DNA of 64,000 bases from Devosia faecipullorum (GTDB lineage: Bacteria > Pseudomonadota > Alphaproteobacteria > Rhizobiales > Devosiaceae). The notes under the pieces are model-generated. The model saw only the letters and a program-made list of their open reading frames with translations. It was not told where the DNA came from and did no database searches. The translations under genes and the position numbers were made by a program. The stretch's first letter is position 1, and every line of letters starts with the position of its first letter. Below are positions 17,320 through 27,027 of this stretch, piece by piece. The stretch lies in contig NZ_JACDXV010000002.1 in assembly GCF_015158295.1 (NCBI RefSeq), positions 661,001 through 725,000 of the forward strand, given 5' to 3'.

Positions 17320-18464
17320 GATCTTGCTCCTGCGGCGGACCTGGCCTCTTGGCCGAAGGCGATGATTTCGCTCGCCATTCTCCCCAGCGGCTGGACGCGG
17401 ACTGCGGCGCCGCGCTGAATGGCTTCCTTGGGCATGCCGAAGACAACGCTACTCGCTTCGTCCTGGGCAATGGTGAGGCTGCCCATCTGGCGCATTTCCA
17501 GCATGCCGCGCGCCCCGTCATCGCCCATGCCGGTGAGCAACATGCCCATGGCGTTGTTTCCCGCTGTCTGTGCGGTCGAGCGGAACAGCACGTCCACCGA
17601 GGGGCGGTGGCGTGAGACATGGGGGCCGTCGGCGATCCTGACGCTGTAGCGTGGCCCGTTGCGGACCAGCAGCATGTGCAGGTTTCCCGGGGCAATCAGG
17701 GCCTGGCCGGCCTGAACCAGGTCGCCGTCCTCGGCCTCCTTGACGTGGATGGCGCAGGTGGTGTCGAGGCGGCGGGCGAAGGCGGAGGTGAATTTCTCGG
17801 GCATGTGCTGGACGATGAGAATGGCCGGGCTTACTGCCGGCAGCGCTTCGAGAACTTCCCGCAGCGCCTCGGTGCCACCGGTCGAGGCGCCTATGGCGAC
17901 GAGCGGTTCCGTGACCGGCAGGCGGGCGATGACGCTGGCGCGCCGCGTATCGGACAGGGGCGGCAGGATGGCGTCGGCAGTCAGTTTGGTCTCGACCTTG
18001 ATATCGGCCGGCGCGCGATGGGGCAGGGCGGATTTCTGCGCCCCGCCCATCCTGGCCTGGGCGGCGGCCTTGGCGGCGTCGCAGATGCGCATGCGCGATT
18101 CCTGCAGGAATAAAGCGGTGTCGACGCGCGGCTTGGCCACAACATCGACGGCGCCGGCCTCCAGCGCCTGCATCAGCGTTTCCGAGCCGGCCTGGGCGAG
18201 GCTTGAACAGATGACCACGGGAATGGGCCGCTGCGACATGATTTTGCGCAGAAAGGTCAGCCCGTCCATGCGCGGCAATTCGATGTCGAGGAAAATGACG
18301 TCCGGCACCTGCTGGCGAATGCGCTCGACCGCGACATAGGGATCGGAGGCGGTGGCCATGACTTCCAGATCGGGGTCGGCGGAGATGATGTCGCTGAGCG
18401 TCGTGCGCACCGACGCGCTGTCATCGACGATCAGAACCTGAATTTTTTCGCTGGACGCACGCAT
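17316..18464 (-). CDS. cheB: Chemotaxis response regulator protein-glutamate methylesterase CheB
   Basis: 382 residues. An N-terminal receiver domain (Asp14, Asp15; phosphoacceptor Asp60 in [13 protein letters not shown]) joins by a linker of about 60 residues to the methylesterase domain. That domain holds the serine nucleophile in [12 protein letters not shown], His in IVQHMP and Asp in [10 protein letters not shown]. It removes methyl groups from receptor glutamates when phosphorylated by CheA, providing adaptation together with the upstream CheR. It lies eight bases after the cheR stop and overlaps the next gene's start. The linker is longer than in enterobacterial CheB, as is common in alphaproteobacteria. 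Confidence 0.95.
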   Translation of the reverse strand: MRASSEKIQVLIVDDSASVRTTLSDIISADPDLEVMATASDPYVAVERIRQQVPDVIFLDIELPRMDGLTFLRKIMSQRPIPVVICSSLAQAGSETLMQALEAGAVDVVAKPRVDTALFLQESRMRICDAAKAAAQARMGGAQKSALPHRAPADIKVETKLTADAILPPLSDTRRASVIARLPVTEPLVAIGASTGGTEALREVLEALPAVSPAILIVQHMPEKFTSAFARRLDTTCAIHVKEAEDGDLVQAGQALIAPGNLHMLLVRNGPRYSVRIADGPHVSRHRPSVDVLFRSTAQTAGNNAMGMLLTGMGDDGARGMLEMRQMGSLTIAQDEASSVVFGMPKEAIQRGAAVRVQPLGRMASEIIAFGQEARSAAGARS

Positions 18465-18472
18465 GGACGCAC

Positions 18473-19351
18473 TCAGACCTTCTGGAATACCGCTGGCGCG
18501 ACCTGGCGCATGGCGATTGAGGTGCCAACCATAGACTCAGAATGTCCAAGCAAGAGGTAACCGCCGGGACGCAAATGCTCGATCAGGCGTGAAATCACCG
18601 CCGACTGGTCGGGCTTGTCGAAATAGATGAGAACATTGCGCAGGAAAATCATATCGACGTCGCGATCGATGGCGTAATTTTTCGACATGAGGTTGAGGCG
18701 CTGGAACTGCACCAGCCGGCGCAGTTCGGGCACGATGCGCACTTCGGGCCGGATGCCGGGGCGGCGCGCGAACATCAGATAGCGCGACTGCATGCCCTGG
18801 GGCACGGGGGTGACCATCTCGGCCGGATAGACGGCGCGGCGACCCTGTTCGAGAACATCGGTGGAAATGTCGGTGCCCAGAACGGAAAAGCCGAAATTGT
18901 GCTGCTGAGCCACCATGTCGGCCAGCACCATGGCGATGGTATAGGCTTCCGCGCCGGTGGAACTGGCGGCGCTCCAGACCTTGAGCAGGGGATTGCGCTC
19001 CTTGGCGCGCCGGGCCAGCAGATCAGGCACGAGCAGCTTCTGCATCAGCTCGAAATGCTCGGCCTCGCGAAAGAAATCGGTCTTGTTGGTGGTGACGGCA
19101 TTGATGAGAAAGGGCAGCTCGCCCTCCAGCCCGTCCTGGCGGAACAGATAATCGCCATAGGCATGCAGGCTGGCCAGGTTGAGCATGCGGATGCGTTTGC
19201 GCAGCCGGCCTTCGACCATCAGGCGCTTGGCGGGGGGCAGGCGAATGCCGACATGGTCGCCGATCAGGGTGGCGATGCGCTGAAAATCGCCGGCGCTCAG
19301 GTGATCGTCGTCCTGGGCGAAAGCGGGCATGGCACGGGCTGGACTGGTCAA
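18473..19351 (-). CDS. cheR: Chemotaxis protein-glutamate O-methyltransferase CheR
   Basis: About 292 residues. It has the CheR helical N domain ([29 protein letters not shown] region) and a SAM-binding domain ([18 protein letters not shown], then [14 protein letters not shown]). It methylates receptor glutamates using SAM, opposing CheB. A TTG at 19351 with CCGGAG six bases upstream is the best start; the ATG at 19330 has no binding site, and longer versions add Arg-rich residues foreign to the family. No C-terminal receptor-tethering domain is present. It lies in the che operon between cheW and cheB. Confidence 0.93.
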   Translation of the reverse strand: MTSPARAMPAFAQDDDHLSAGDFQRIATLIGDHVGIRLPPAKRLMVEGRLRKRIRMLNLASLHAYGDYLFRQDGLEGELPFLINAVTTNKTDFFREAEHFELMQKLLVPDLLARRAKERNPLLKVWSAASSTGAEAYTIAMVLADMVAQQHNFGFSVLGTDISTDVLEQGRRAVYPAEMVTPVPQGMQSRYLMFARRPGIRPEVRIVPELRRLVQFQRLNLMSKNYAIDRDVDMIFLRNVLIYFDKPDQSAVISRLIEHLRPGGYLLLGHSESMVGTSIAMRQVAPAVFQKV

Positions 19352-19410
19352 GGCGAACTCCGGTACGCGAATACAGCCCCGCCGCCCTTGGGCGGCGAGG
19401 ACGATCGAGG

Positions 19411-19875
19411 TCAGGCGGCCTGGCTGGCGAAAGTGGTGGCGTCGCCGAGCAGGCGGTCCAGGTCGAGCACGGTGACGAATTGCCCGTTGCGCCGACCAAT
19501 GCCGCGAATGCAATGACCGCTCCAGCCAGCATGGGCCACGGGCGGCGGATCGAGGCTGTCGCTATCGAGAACGGTGACCTCGAATACCCGGTCGGCCCGC
19601 AGGCCCAGGATGGCCTCGCCCGCCTCCCCCGAAATCGAGAGCACCACGATACGTGTGTTCTCAGTGTCGGCGGCTCCGCCCATGCCAAGGGTGAGGCGCA
19701 GGTCGAGCACCGGCACGCCCTGGCCCCGCACATCGATCATGCCGAGCAGATGGGCAGGCGCCTGGGGCAGGCGGGCAATGGGCCGCATGTCCAGGATTTC
19801 CTGGACGCGGCTGACCGGGGCGGCGAGCAATTCCTCGCCAACGCCCAGAGTGACATATTGTGATCGTTCGGCCAT
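19411..19875 (-). CDS. cheW: Chemotaxis coupling protein CheW (second copy)
   Basis: 154 residues forming one CheW domain: YVTLGVGEELLAAPVSRVQEILDM at the N terminus, then IDVRGQGVPVLDLRLTLG and the C-terminal VTVLDLDRLL. CheW joins receptors to CheA. This copy lies downstream of the receptor gene and differs clearly in sequence from the copy at 22030, so the two may connect CheA to different receptors, perhaps one to the degenerate receptor at 15610. It is followed by cheR. Confidence 0.92.
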   Translation of the reverse strand: MAERSQYVTLGVGEELLAAPVSRVQEILDMRPIARLPQAPAHLLGMIDVRGQGVPVLDLRLTLGMGGAADTENTRIVVLSISGEAGEAILGLRADRVFEVTVLDSDSLDPPPVAHAGWSGHCIRGIGRRNGQFVTVLDLDRLLGDATTFASQAA

Positions 19876-19951
19876 GAGATCTTTCCCGACAGACGCCGAT
19901 AAAAGGCTGGAACCGGCCGCCCGCAGGCGGCCGGGATGGCGCTAGTGCCGA

Positions 19952-22033
19952 TCAGGCGGCCCCGCGGCGGGTGAATTCGCCGTCGAGATCGTCATGGTCG
20001 CCGCCGCCCAGGTCGAGATCGAAGCCGCCGCCCTGATTTGCCTTGGCCTTGCGCGGCTTCATATGTGGAGCCTGGGCCAGAATGGCCTGCTTGAGTTCGG
20101 CATTCCTGGCAGGGGCGTGCGCGGCCAGCGGAGCCGCACCGGCATCGATGCGGAAATAGCTGATCGCCGATTGCAGCTGCTCGGCCTGGCTGGCCAGTTC
20201 CTCGGAGGTTGCCGACATTTCTTCGGCGGCCGAGGTGTTCTGCTGGGTCACCTTGTCGAGTTGCTGGATAGCGGTGTTGATCTGCGCCGCGCCGGCATTC
20301 TGTTCACGGCTGCCGGCAGAGATTTCCTCCACCAGTTCGGCGGTGCGCTGGATGTCGGGCACGAGCTTGCCGAGCATTTCACCTGCCGATTGTGCGGCCT
20401 TGACCGTGGTGCCGGAGAGCGTCGAGATTTCGGCGGCGGCAGCCTGGCTGCGTTCGGCGAGTTTGCGCACTTCCGAAGCCACGACCGCAAAACCCCGTCC
20501 GTGTTCGCCGGCACGGGCCGCTTCCACCGCCGCGTTGAGGGCGAGCAGGTCGGTCTGGCGCGCGATTTCCTGCACGACCATGATCTTTTCAGCAATGGTC
20601 TGCATCGCGGTGACGGCATTTTCGACGGCCACGCCCGAGCTGATGGCATCGGCTGCCGACTGGCGGGCGATGGTTTCGGTCTGGGAGGCGTTGTCGGCCG
20701 ACTGCTTGATGGTGGCGGCCATTTCTTCCATCGAGGCGGACGCCTCCTCGGTCGAAGCAGCCTGCTCGGTGGCACCCTCGCTCAATTGCTCAGCTGTGGC
20801 AGACATTTCCTGGGAGCCGGCGGCAACATTGCGGGCGGCGGCGGTGACTTCGGCTACCACTTCCCGCAGCTTTTGCGTCATGGCATTCAGTGTCCTGATC
20901 AGGTCACCTACTTCGTCGTCGGTCTTGCTTTCTGCGCTGGCGCTCAGATTGCCGGCGGCAACCTGTTCGGCCAGACGAACGGCACTGGTCAGAGCGCGGG
21001 AGATGGAGATGATGATCATGGTCGCGGCTATGGCGGCGACCAGCACAATGCCGACAAGCAATGCAATCAGCACAATGCGCGAGGTTTCATAGAGCGAAGA
21101 GGATTCGGCAACGGCGATCTGCGCGATCTCGCTGTTGCGCGCGATGATGTCGGCCAGCAGCGACGAGGCCTCAACCCGCAATGGGACAAGCTGTTGATTG
21201 ATGAGCTGGCTCGCCGCGTGGTTGGAGCGGCGCATGCTGATCTCATTGCCCTTGTTCATGGCATCGACCATGACGCGGAAGTCGGCCTTGGCCGTCTCTG
21301 CCATTTGCACTTCCGAACCGGTCATGTTGCGGGTCAGCGCATCTACCTGTCCCGTCATGCGCCCGATGACACCTTGGAAGTCATTGTACCATTCGGCCTG
21401 CTTTTCCGGGTTGGAAGAAGCCAAAAGAATGTTGCGATGCTGGCGGAAAACGTCGGCCACATCAAGGAACAGGGTCGAAACCGTGTCATAGGCATTGATG
21501 GCGCTGGTGTCGCCGAGCTGCATCCTCTGGCGCGTGGCATCACGCAGGGCCGACAAGGAATTTTCGATAGCGGTGATCGAAGCGCTGCCTTCCGAAGTGG
21601 TTATTTCAAAAGCGCGGGTGTCACTGTTGAGAAGGGCCGCATCCTTGATCTGCAGCGCGGTGACCCAATAGCTATCCAGAATGGCGATCAACTTGTCCAT
21701 TTTCTGGTTGAGTTCGGCTTCAGGCAATGTTCCAGCCAGGTTTTCTGCGCCGTCCCGCAGGGCGGCAAAATTTGTGGCGGATTGATCGACGAATTGCTGG
21801 ATTTCGGCATCGTCTTTGCTCATGGCCAGGGTGCGCATGTCGAGTGCAAGGGTCACCAGGTCCGCGTCTAGCGTGCTGAGCGCGAAGGCCTGGGTGATGG
21901 GGCCATTGACCGTATTGTTCATCGAATCGTTCAAGGTGCCCAGGCCTTGAATGCCAAGGAACATGCCGACGCCGGTCAGCGCCACGACGGTGGTGAAGAC
22001 CGCCGCCAATTTTGTCTTGATAGTCAGTCTCAC
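19952..22033 (-). CDS. Methyl-accepting chemotaxis protein (transmembrane receptor)
   Basis: About 693 residues. Order: TM1 ([17 protein letters not shown], near 15-30), a periplasmic helical sensor domain of about 280 residues, TM2 ([20 protein letters not shown]), HAMP, then the signalling domain whose tip reads [20 protein letters not shown]. The C-terminal tail is basic then acidic, without an NWETF-type pentapeptide. The GTG at 22033 overlaps the cheW stop as GTGA; longer versions in this frame would start inside the other cheW and read an unrelated frame. The sensor is of the four-helix bundle type; the ligand is unknown. Confidence 0.92.
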   Translation of the reverse strand: MRLTIKTKLAAVFTTVVALTGVGMFLGIQGLGTLNDSMNNTVNGPITQAFALSTLDADLVTLALDMRTLAMSKDDAEIQQFVDQSATNFAALRDGAENLAGTLPEAELNQKMDKLIAILDSYWVTALQIKDAALLNSDTRAFEITTSEGSASITAIENSLSALRDATRQRMQLGDTSAINAYDTVSTLFLDVADVFRQHRNILLASSNPEKQAEWYNDFQGVIGRMTGQVDALTRNMTGSEVQMAETAKADFRVMVDAMNKGNEISMRRSNHAASQLINQQLVPLRVEASSLLADIIARNSEIAQIAVAESSSLYETSRIVLIALLVGIVLVAAIAATMIIISISRALTSAVRLAEQVAAGNLSASAESKTDDEVGDLIRTLNAMTQKLREVVAEVTAAARNVAAGSQEMSATAEQLSEGATEQAASTEEASASMEEMAATIKQSADNASQTETIARQSAADAISSGVAVENAVTAMQTIAEKIMVVQEIARQTDLLALNAAVEAARAGEHGRGFAVVASEVRKLAERSQAAAAEISTLSGTTVKAAQSAGEMLGKLVPDIQRTAELVEEISAGSREQNAGAAQINTAIQQLDKVTQQNTSAAEEMSATSEELASQAEQLQSAISYFRIDAGAAPLAAHAPARNAELKQAILAQAPHMKPRKAKANQGGGFDLDLGGGDHDDLDGEFTRRGAA

Positions 22034-22527
22034 GATGCTGGCCTTTCTTCTGATGCTGCCGGGGACGGTGTTCTTCCGCCCGAAGTTTCGAAAATGCGTT
22101 CCATGTCGGGAATGATGATGAAGCCGCCATTGCGCTTGCCGATGCCCTTGACGAATTCTGGGCGCCAGCGCATGCCGACCCTGGGGGCCTCCTCGATGGA
22201 GGCAGCTTCGATTTCGGTGACGTCGTGCACCTTGTCGGCGAGGATGCCAGCAATGGTGGGCTCGCCGTCGATATCGACTTCCATGACCACGATGCGGGTG
22301 TCCTGATCCGGCTCGGGCCTGTCCATGCCGAACATGACGCGCAGGTCGGTCAGCGGCACGACACGGCCGCGCACATTGATCAGGCCATTGGCAAAGGATG
22401 CTGCATTGGGCACTTCGGTGATGGGCACCAGATCGAGGATTTCGCGCACGCGGCTGGCTTCGACCGCGAACAATTCGTCTTCCAGCCTGATGGTCAACGC
22501 GTTCATGGCTGCGACGGAGCTGGTCAT
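22030..22527 (-). CDS. cheW: Chemotaxis coupling protein CheW (first copy)
   Basis: 165 residues with one CheW domain ([20 protein letters not shown], then [19 protein letters not shown]). It starts in an ATGA overlap with the cheA stop and its stop overlaps the receptor's GTG start, so cheA, cheW and the receptor are translationally coupled. This suggests it is the coupling protein for this very receptor. The C-terminal tail after IFETSGG is Pro/Ser-rich and probably disordered. Confidence 0.93.
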   Translation of the reverse strand: MTSSVAAMNALTIRLEDELFAVEASRVREILDLVPITEVPNAASFANGLINVRGRVVPLTDLRVMFGMDRPEPDQDTRIVVMEVDIDGEPTIAGILADKVHDVTEIEAASIEEAPRVGMRWRPEFVKGIGKRNGGFIIIPDMERIFETSGGRTPSPAASEERPAS

Positions 22528-24569
22528 GCCGCTCTCCCTGTCTGGTTGCGTTCGACATAGGCCTGTCCGGCCGACACCAGATGCGCCGTGTCCAGGATCA
22601 GCGCCACGGTGCCGTCGCCCAGGATCGTGGCGCCGGAGAAGGATTTGATGGCCGAATGCAGCTTGGAGAGCTGCTTGATGACGGTCTGGTTGTTGCCGAT
22701 GATCTGGTCGACGACCAGACCGACCCTGCCTTCGCCGGACGAGACGATGACCACTTTCTGGTGCAATTCGGCCGGGCCTGCGGTTCCGAACACTTCGCGC
22801 AGGCGCAGATAGGGCACGAGGCTGCCTCTGATATCGAGGAAATTGCGCCCTCTTGCATGGGCCTCGATGCCGTCGGGCAGTTCGACGCATTCCTCGACGG
22901 CCGTCAGCGGAATGGTGTAGCGGCCGTTGCCGACCCGCACGAGCATGCCATCGATGATGGCCAGGGTCAGCGGCAGGCGCAGCGTCATGGTCGTGCCCTT
23001 GCCCGGGGCCGTCGTGACTTCGATTGTGCCGCGCAGTCCGTCAATGGTGCGCTTGACCACATCCATGCCGACGCCGCGCCCCGACAGGGCGGTGATTTCT
23101 TTGGCGGTGGAGAAGCCCGGCGCGAAGATCAGCTGATGCAGCTCGGGGTCGGTCAGCTTGGTGTCGGCACTGATAAGGCCGTTTTCCTCGGCCTTGGCGC
23201 GGATGCGCGCCGCGTCGAGCCCGCCCCCGTCATCGGCGATGGAAATGGCGACTTCGGCGCCGGAATAGACCGCCGACAGGCGCACGACGCCCTTGGCCGG
23301 CTTGCCGGCGGCGATGCGCTTTTCAGCGCTCTCCAGTCCATGATCCACCGAATTGCGGATCAGATGCACCAGCGGATCGGCGAGGCGCTCGATCATGGTC
23401 TTGTCGAGCTCGGTGTCTTCGCCCGCAGTGACGAAGTCGATGGGCTTGCCCAGTTCGCTCGACAAGTCGTGGATCAGGCGGCGGAACCGGCCGAACAGGC
23501 TACCGATTGGCACCATGCGGATACCCATCGTGGTATCGCGCAATCCCGATGACAGGCGCTCGAGTTCTTCAGCGATGGTCTTGAGGCCGGAATCGGAGCT
23601 TTGGGCGGCGATCTGGCTGAGACGGGCCTGGGCGATGACCAATTCACCTACGCGGTCCATCAATTCATCGAGACGTTCGGCTGGCACCCGGAGCGAGGTG
23701 GCGGCCGCGCCTTCGGGTTTTTCAACGGCACGGGCGCGGGATGGCGCGGCATGCTCGATGCTGGCACCTGGCATGTCGTCGGCGGCCTGATTGCTCGGGG
23801 CGGCAACGGCTTCGGGTTCGGCTGGCATCGTGTCCGGCACGGCTTCGACTTCGGCATCGAGCGGAACCAGCGTCAGCTCCATGCTGTCGCGCAGGAAGAG
23901 GAACACATCGTCGATGGCGCCGGTCGGATCTTCCGCAACAATATCGACCTGCCAGCCGATATGCGGCGTTTCAGGATCGAGGACGTCGAGGCTTGGAACG
24001 CGACCGGTGAGTGCGGTGATGCTGAGCGGCCCGATCTGGGCCAGTTCCTCGAGCAATAATAGTGGATTGGTGCCATAGAGCAGCGCATCGCCGGGCAGAT
24101 AGAAAACCAGGCGCCAGGTTTTTGGGGTGTCCGCACCTTTGGCCGCTGGCGCAGCAGAGGCGGGCGTGGCTGCGGGGGGCGCGGCAATAGCGGCAGCGCC
24201 GCCCTCCACGATCAGCCGTAGCTGCGCCAGGATTGCATCGCCGCCATCGATCCTGGTTTCGGGTTCCACGATCAGGCGATGGATATGGTCCTTGGCGTCG
24301 AGCGCCACCTGGATCAGCGCGGCATTGGCCTGACTCTGGCCCTTGCGGACCCGGTCAAATGCGGTCTCGAAGTCATGCACAAATTCGGCGACGGCGGTGA
24401 AGCCGAACATGGCGCCGGACCCTTTTATCGTGTGCAGGGCCCGAAAGGTCGAGTTGATGAGATCGCTGTTGGAAGGATCCTGTTCCAGATCGAGCAGACC
24501 GGCTTCAAGCTGGTCGAGCAGCTCGCGCGCCTCCTGGCGGAAGGTCTCAGTGGGATCGGAAATGTTCAT
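22524..24569 (-). CDS. cheA: Chemotaxis sensor histidine kinase CheA
   Basis: 681 residues in the standard order. P1 HPt domain with phospho-accepting His46 in [15 protein letters not shown]; an Ala/Pro-rich linker; a P2-like region; dimerisation helices ([24 protein letters not shown]); an ATPase domain with N box LIRNSVDHG and G boxes DDGGGLD and GRGVGMDVV; and a CheW-like P5 domain. It phosphorylates CheY and CheB. It starts in an ATGA overlap with cheY and ends in an ATGA overlap with cheW. Only one cheA is seen in this cluster. Confidence 0.96.
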   Translation of the reverse strand: MNISDPTETFRQEARELLDQLEAGLLDLEQDPSNSDLINSTFRALHTIKGSGAMFGFTAVAEFVHDFETAFDRVRKGQSQANAALIQVALDAKDHIHRLIVEPETRIDGGDAILAQLRLIVEGGAAAIAAPPAATPASAAPAAKGADTPKTWRLVFYLPGDALLYGTNPLLLLEELAQIGPLSITALTGRVPSLDVLDPETPHIGWQVDIVAEDPTGAIDDVFLFLRDSMELTLVPLDAEVEAVPDTMPAEPEAVAAPSNQAADDMPGASIEHAAPSRARAVEKPEGAAATSLRVPAERLDELMDRVGELVIAQARLSQIAAQSSDSGLKTIAEELERLSSGLRDTTMGIRMVPIGSLFGRFRRLIHDLSSELGKPIDFVTAGEDTELDKTMIERLADPLVHLIRNSVDHGLESAEKRIAAGKPAKGVVRLSAVYSGAEVAISIADDGGGLDAARIRAKAEENGLISADTKLTDPELHQLIFAPGFSTAKEITALSGRGVGMDVVKRTIDGLRGTIEVTTAPGKGTTMTLRLPLTLAIIDGMLVRVGNGRYTIPLTAVEECVELPDGIEAHARGRNFLDIRGSLVPYLRLREVFGTAGPAELHQKVVIVSSGEGRVGLVVDQIIGNNQTVIKQLSKLHSAIKSFSGATILGDGTVALILDTAHLVSAGQAYVERNQTGRAA

Positions 24570-24934
24570 GCTCCCACCACCTTCTTGATGATGGCCAGCA
24601 ATTGATCCTGCTTGAACGGCTTGACGATCCAGCCGGTGGCGCCTGCCTCCTTGGCCTGGCGCTTGAGTTCTTCGTCCGATTCAGTGGTCAGCAGGATGAT
24701 CGGGATGCCCTTGCTTGAAGGGTGCTGGCGATATTTCCTGATGAATTCGATGCCGTTGAGAACCGGCATGTTGAGGTCGGTGAGGATGGCGTGAACGGTA
24801 TTGGAAGTGGCCTTGTCATAGCCTTCGGCGCCGTTGACGGCTTCGATCACGTCCAGCCCGGCCGACATCAGCGTCATCGACACCATCTGCCGGATGGAGG
24901 CAGAATCGTCGATGGTGAGAATGGTCTTGCTCAT
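24566..24934 (-). CDS. cheY: CheY-type single-domain response regulator
   Basis: 122 residues, one receiver domain. The acidic pair is Asp9-Asp10, the phosphoacceptor is Asp53 in ILTDLNMPVLNG, the switch Thr lies in IILLTTESD and the Lys in WIVKPFK. It is the CheA phosphorylation target, directly upstream of cheA with an ATGA overlap. It has no output domain and could act at the flagellar motor or as a phosphate sink. Confidence 0.93.
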   Translation of the reverse strand: MSKTILTIDDSASIRQMVSMTLMSAGLDVIEAVNGAEGYDKATSNTVHAILTDLNMPVLNGIEFIRKYRQHPSSKGIPIILLTTESDEELKRQAKEAGATGWIVKPFKQDQLLAIIKKVVGA

Positions 24935-24946
24935 GCCTGTGCGTCC

Positions 24947-25273
24947 TTAGGGCTGGTCGGAAGAGGGAGCCCAGAACGTGGCATGTATCTGGGATGCGGA
25001 CAGCAAACCGACGTCGCGCAGCACATCGCGCAAAGGTTCGCCGACGGGGGAAAGCAGGGTCAGGGTCTTGCCCTTCGCCTCGGCGGAGATCCGGGCGGCG
25101 AGCAGGGTTTGCACCGTGGTGATGTCAGCAGCAGCAAGCGCCCTGGTCTCGATGCCGATGGCATTGTGACTGTCGAGAGCCTGCTTGAGGCCGTTTGCGA
25201 CTTCTGCCGCATTCCGGATACCGGCATCGACCGGCAATATGTGCGTGTGGGCTCGTTTGCCGGTCATGGGCAT
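24947..25273 (-). CDS. STAS-domain protein, first gene of the che operon
   Basis: 108 residues with the STAS alpha/beta pattern (ALAAADITTVQTLLAARISAE, then TLTLLSPVGEPLRDVLRDVGL). In anti-sigma factor antagonists the phosphorylated Ser follows an Asp in this loop; here the loop reads ADITTVQ, so the Ser position is Ile and classical phosphoregulation is doubtful. It lies 12 bases upstream of cheY. A STAS gene heading a che operon is a recurring alphaproteobacterial arrangement, though its role in chemotaxis is not settled. Confidence 0.75.
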   Translation of the reverse strand: MPMTGKRAHTHILPVDAGIRNAAEVANGLKQALDSHNAIGIETRALAAADITTVQTLLAARISAEAKGKTLTLLSPVGEPLRDVLRDVGLLSASQIHATFWAPSSDQP

Positions 25274-25842
25274 GACCGGATTGGGTGGAATCCGATGGAC
25301 GACATTCTGTCTCGCTATCGTGGATCTATGCTGGGAAGTGCCAGTCGATATGGAATTTCGGGCGACGCAAACCCGTATGTTAGGTTACGGTAATTTCCTC
25401 ACCGTATTCCCATCCGGCTTAGTACTATAATTGCACCGATAATTTAACCGATGGTTACCCATTTCCAAGTTTCATAAAAATTGATCAGCAAGTATTGTTG
25501 ATTAATATTGAAATAATTACTGTAAATTCTTCGTTTTCCTGGAATCAAGTTAGAATCGACTTTGCCGCCTTGAGAGTCGATTCGGCGCGACCCTGAATCG
25601 AGCGACAAGAAAGCACTCCGTAATCATTTTGATTCAGTGCCTCGATGCCCGATGCAACCGGCCGTCTTTGCCCGCGGAAAAGATCGGCGGGTCACAGGCA
25701 GGTCATCTGCATCTGGCCGCAATTGGAAGGTCTTGCACTGCAATCGATTCTGAAAAGCGGAGCCCCGCCCGGCGCGGCTCGGCATGGGCACCGGTCGTGC
25801 GTGGCGTTGCAGATGGGCAGGAAGGTGAAGAAGGGGGGCGGG
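25274..25842. other. Long AT-rich intergenic region upstream of the che operon
   Basis: 569 bases without a convincing gene. The section 25380-25560 is markedly AT-rich against the GC-rich background, with several TTAA and TATAAT-like runs, and must contain the minus-strand promoter of the che operon. A CtrA-like half-site pair lies at 25444-25458. The remainder (25560-25842) is downstream of the HD-GYP gene and shows no structure I can name. Confidence 0.5.
25444..25458. promoter_or_regulatory. Candidate CtrA box upstream of the che operon
   Basis: TTAA (25444-25447), seven bases, TTAC (25455-25458): one mismatch from the alphaproteobacterial CtrA consensus TTAA-N7-TTAA. It lies 171 bases upstream of the first che gene in the AT-rich segment. 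CtrA controls motility and chemotaxis genes in many alphaproteobacteria. The match is short, so chance occurrence is quite possible. Confidence 0.3.
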
Positions 25843-26895
25843 CTAGAAGCCGATGGCGCCGCTGCCGGTCTCACCCTGCATGATGGCGCAGATTTCCGGC
25901 CATTTGGCACTGAAGGCGGCGACGCAGGTGGGGTCGAAATGAGTGCCGCTGCACGCAACGATTTCGGCATAGGCCTTGTCGATTGGCCAGGCGTCCTTGT
26001 ATGGGCGCTTCGAGCAGAGGGCATCGAAGACATCGGCAATGGCGACGATGCGCGCCTCGACGGGAATGTCGGTTCCCGACAGGCGGTCCGGATAGCCGCT
26101 GCCGTCCCATTTCTCGTGGTGGCTCTGGGCGATGAGTTCGGCCGTGCGGACGAGGTCCGACGAACCCCGTTCGAGAATGCGCGCGCCGATGCTCACATGC
26201 TCGCGCATGATGGCCATTTCCTCGGGCGTCAATTTGCCGGGCTTGGACAGGATGGCATCGGCGATACCGATCTTGCCGATGTCATGCAGGGGCGCCGCCA
26301 GATAGACCATGCGGCAGCGCTCTGGCGTGAGGCCGATGCCTTCGGCGATGAGCTGGCAGATCTGAGCGACGCGCGACACGTGTTCGCCGGTATCGCCGTC
26401 GCGATATTCGATAGCGCGGGCGAGGCGGTAGATGATTTCCTCCTCGCGGGCGAGCAGGTGGGCGGTGGCGCGCTCGACTTCGCGGGTCAGCCATTGCGCA
26501 CGGTCGTCGAGTTCCACCTGCGCCTGGCGCAGGGCGAGAAGATTGGCGACGCGCGCCTGCAATTCAATGGGGTCGAAGGGCTTGTGCAGGAAATCGGTGG
26601 CGCCGGCCTTGATGGCGTCGATGCGCACGCTCTTGTCGAGATCGGAGGTGACCATGATCACCGGCACGGTACGATAGGCAGGGCGGGCGCGCAGGGCGGC
26701 GGTAAAGGCCACGCCGTCCATTTCGGGCATGATGTGATCGACGACGATCAGGTCGAACTGGCTGCCGGCGCACTTTTCCAGCGCTTCGATCGGGCTCAGG
26801 CAAAGCTCGGGCTCGTCAACCAATGGCGATTGCTGGACGATCGAACCGATCAAGGCCAGACTGGATCGGCTATCATCGACAATCAGGATACGCAT
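25843..26895 (-). CDS. HD-GYP domain response regulator (predicted c-di-GMP phosphodiesterase)
   Basis: 350 residues. A receiver domain (ILIVDDSRSSLALIG, phosphoacceptor in LIVVDHIMPEMDG) is followed by a helical linker and an HD-GYP domain with HDIGK, then HHEKWDGSGYP. All expected metal ligands and the GYP signature are present, so it is predicted to degrade cyclic di-GMP under control of phosphorylation. ATG at 26895 begins exactly at the receiver domain. It lies about 570 bases upstream of the che operon on the same strand and is divergent from the flavoprotein gene at 27028. Confidence 0.92.
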   Translation of the reverse strand: MRILIVDDSRSSLALIGSIVQQSPLVDEPELCLSPIEALEKCAGSQFDLIVVDHIMPEMDGVAFTAALRARPAYRTVPVIMVTSDLDKSVRIDAIKAGATDFLHKPFDPIELQARVANLLALRQAQVELDDRAQWLTREVERATAHLLAREEEIIYRLARAIEYRDGDTGEHVSRVAQICQLIAEGIGLTPERCRMVYLAAPLHDIGKIGIADAILSKPGKLTPEEMAIMREHVSIGARILERGSSDLVRTAELIAQSHHEKWDGSGYPDRLSGTDIPVEARIVAIADVFDALCSKRPYKDAWPIDKAYAEIVACSGTHFDPTCVAAFSAKWPEICAIMQGETGSGAIGF

Positions 26896-27027
26896 GCTAG
26901 AGAATCCCCGTATCCCCGCTGGCGGTGAAGATAGGCAGGAAGGTCTTAGGCGAAACTTAACGCCTCTATGGTTCCGGACGCCGTATTTGTGCTGCTGCGC
27001 AGAGAATCTGAAGGGTGAAATCCGGGC

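Noticed and set aside
22034-22558. N-terminally extended receptor reading from 22558
   Set aside because: The extension reads through the cheW gene in another frame with Arg/His-rich, non-homologous sequence; the GTG at 22033 in a GTGA overlap is the natural start.
25629-26928. Plus-strand genes opposite the HD-GYP regulator
   Set aside because: They are mirror frames of a clear receiver/HD-GYP protein and show no domain of their own.
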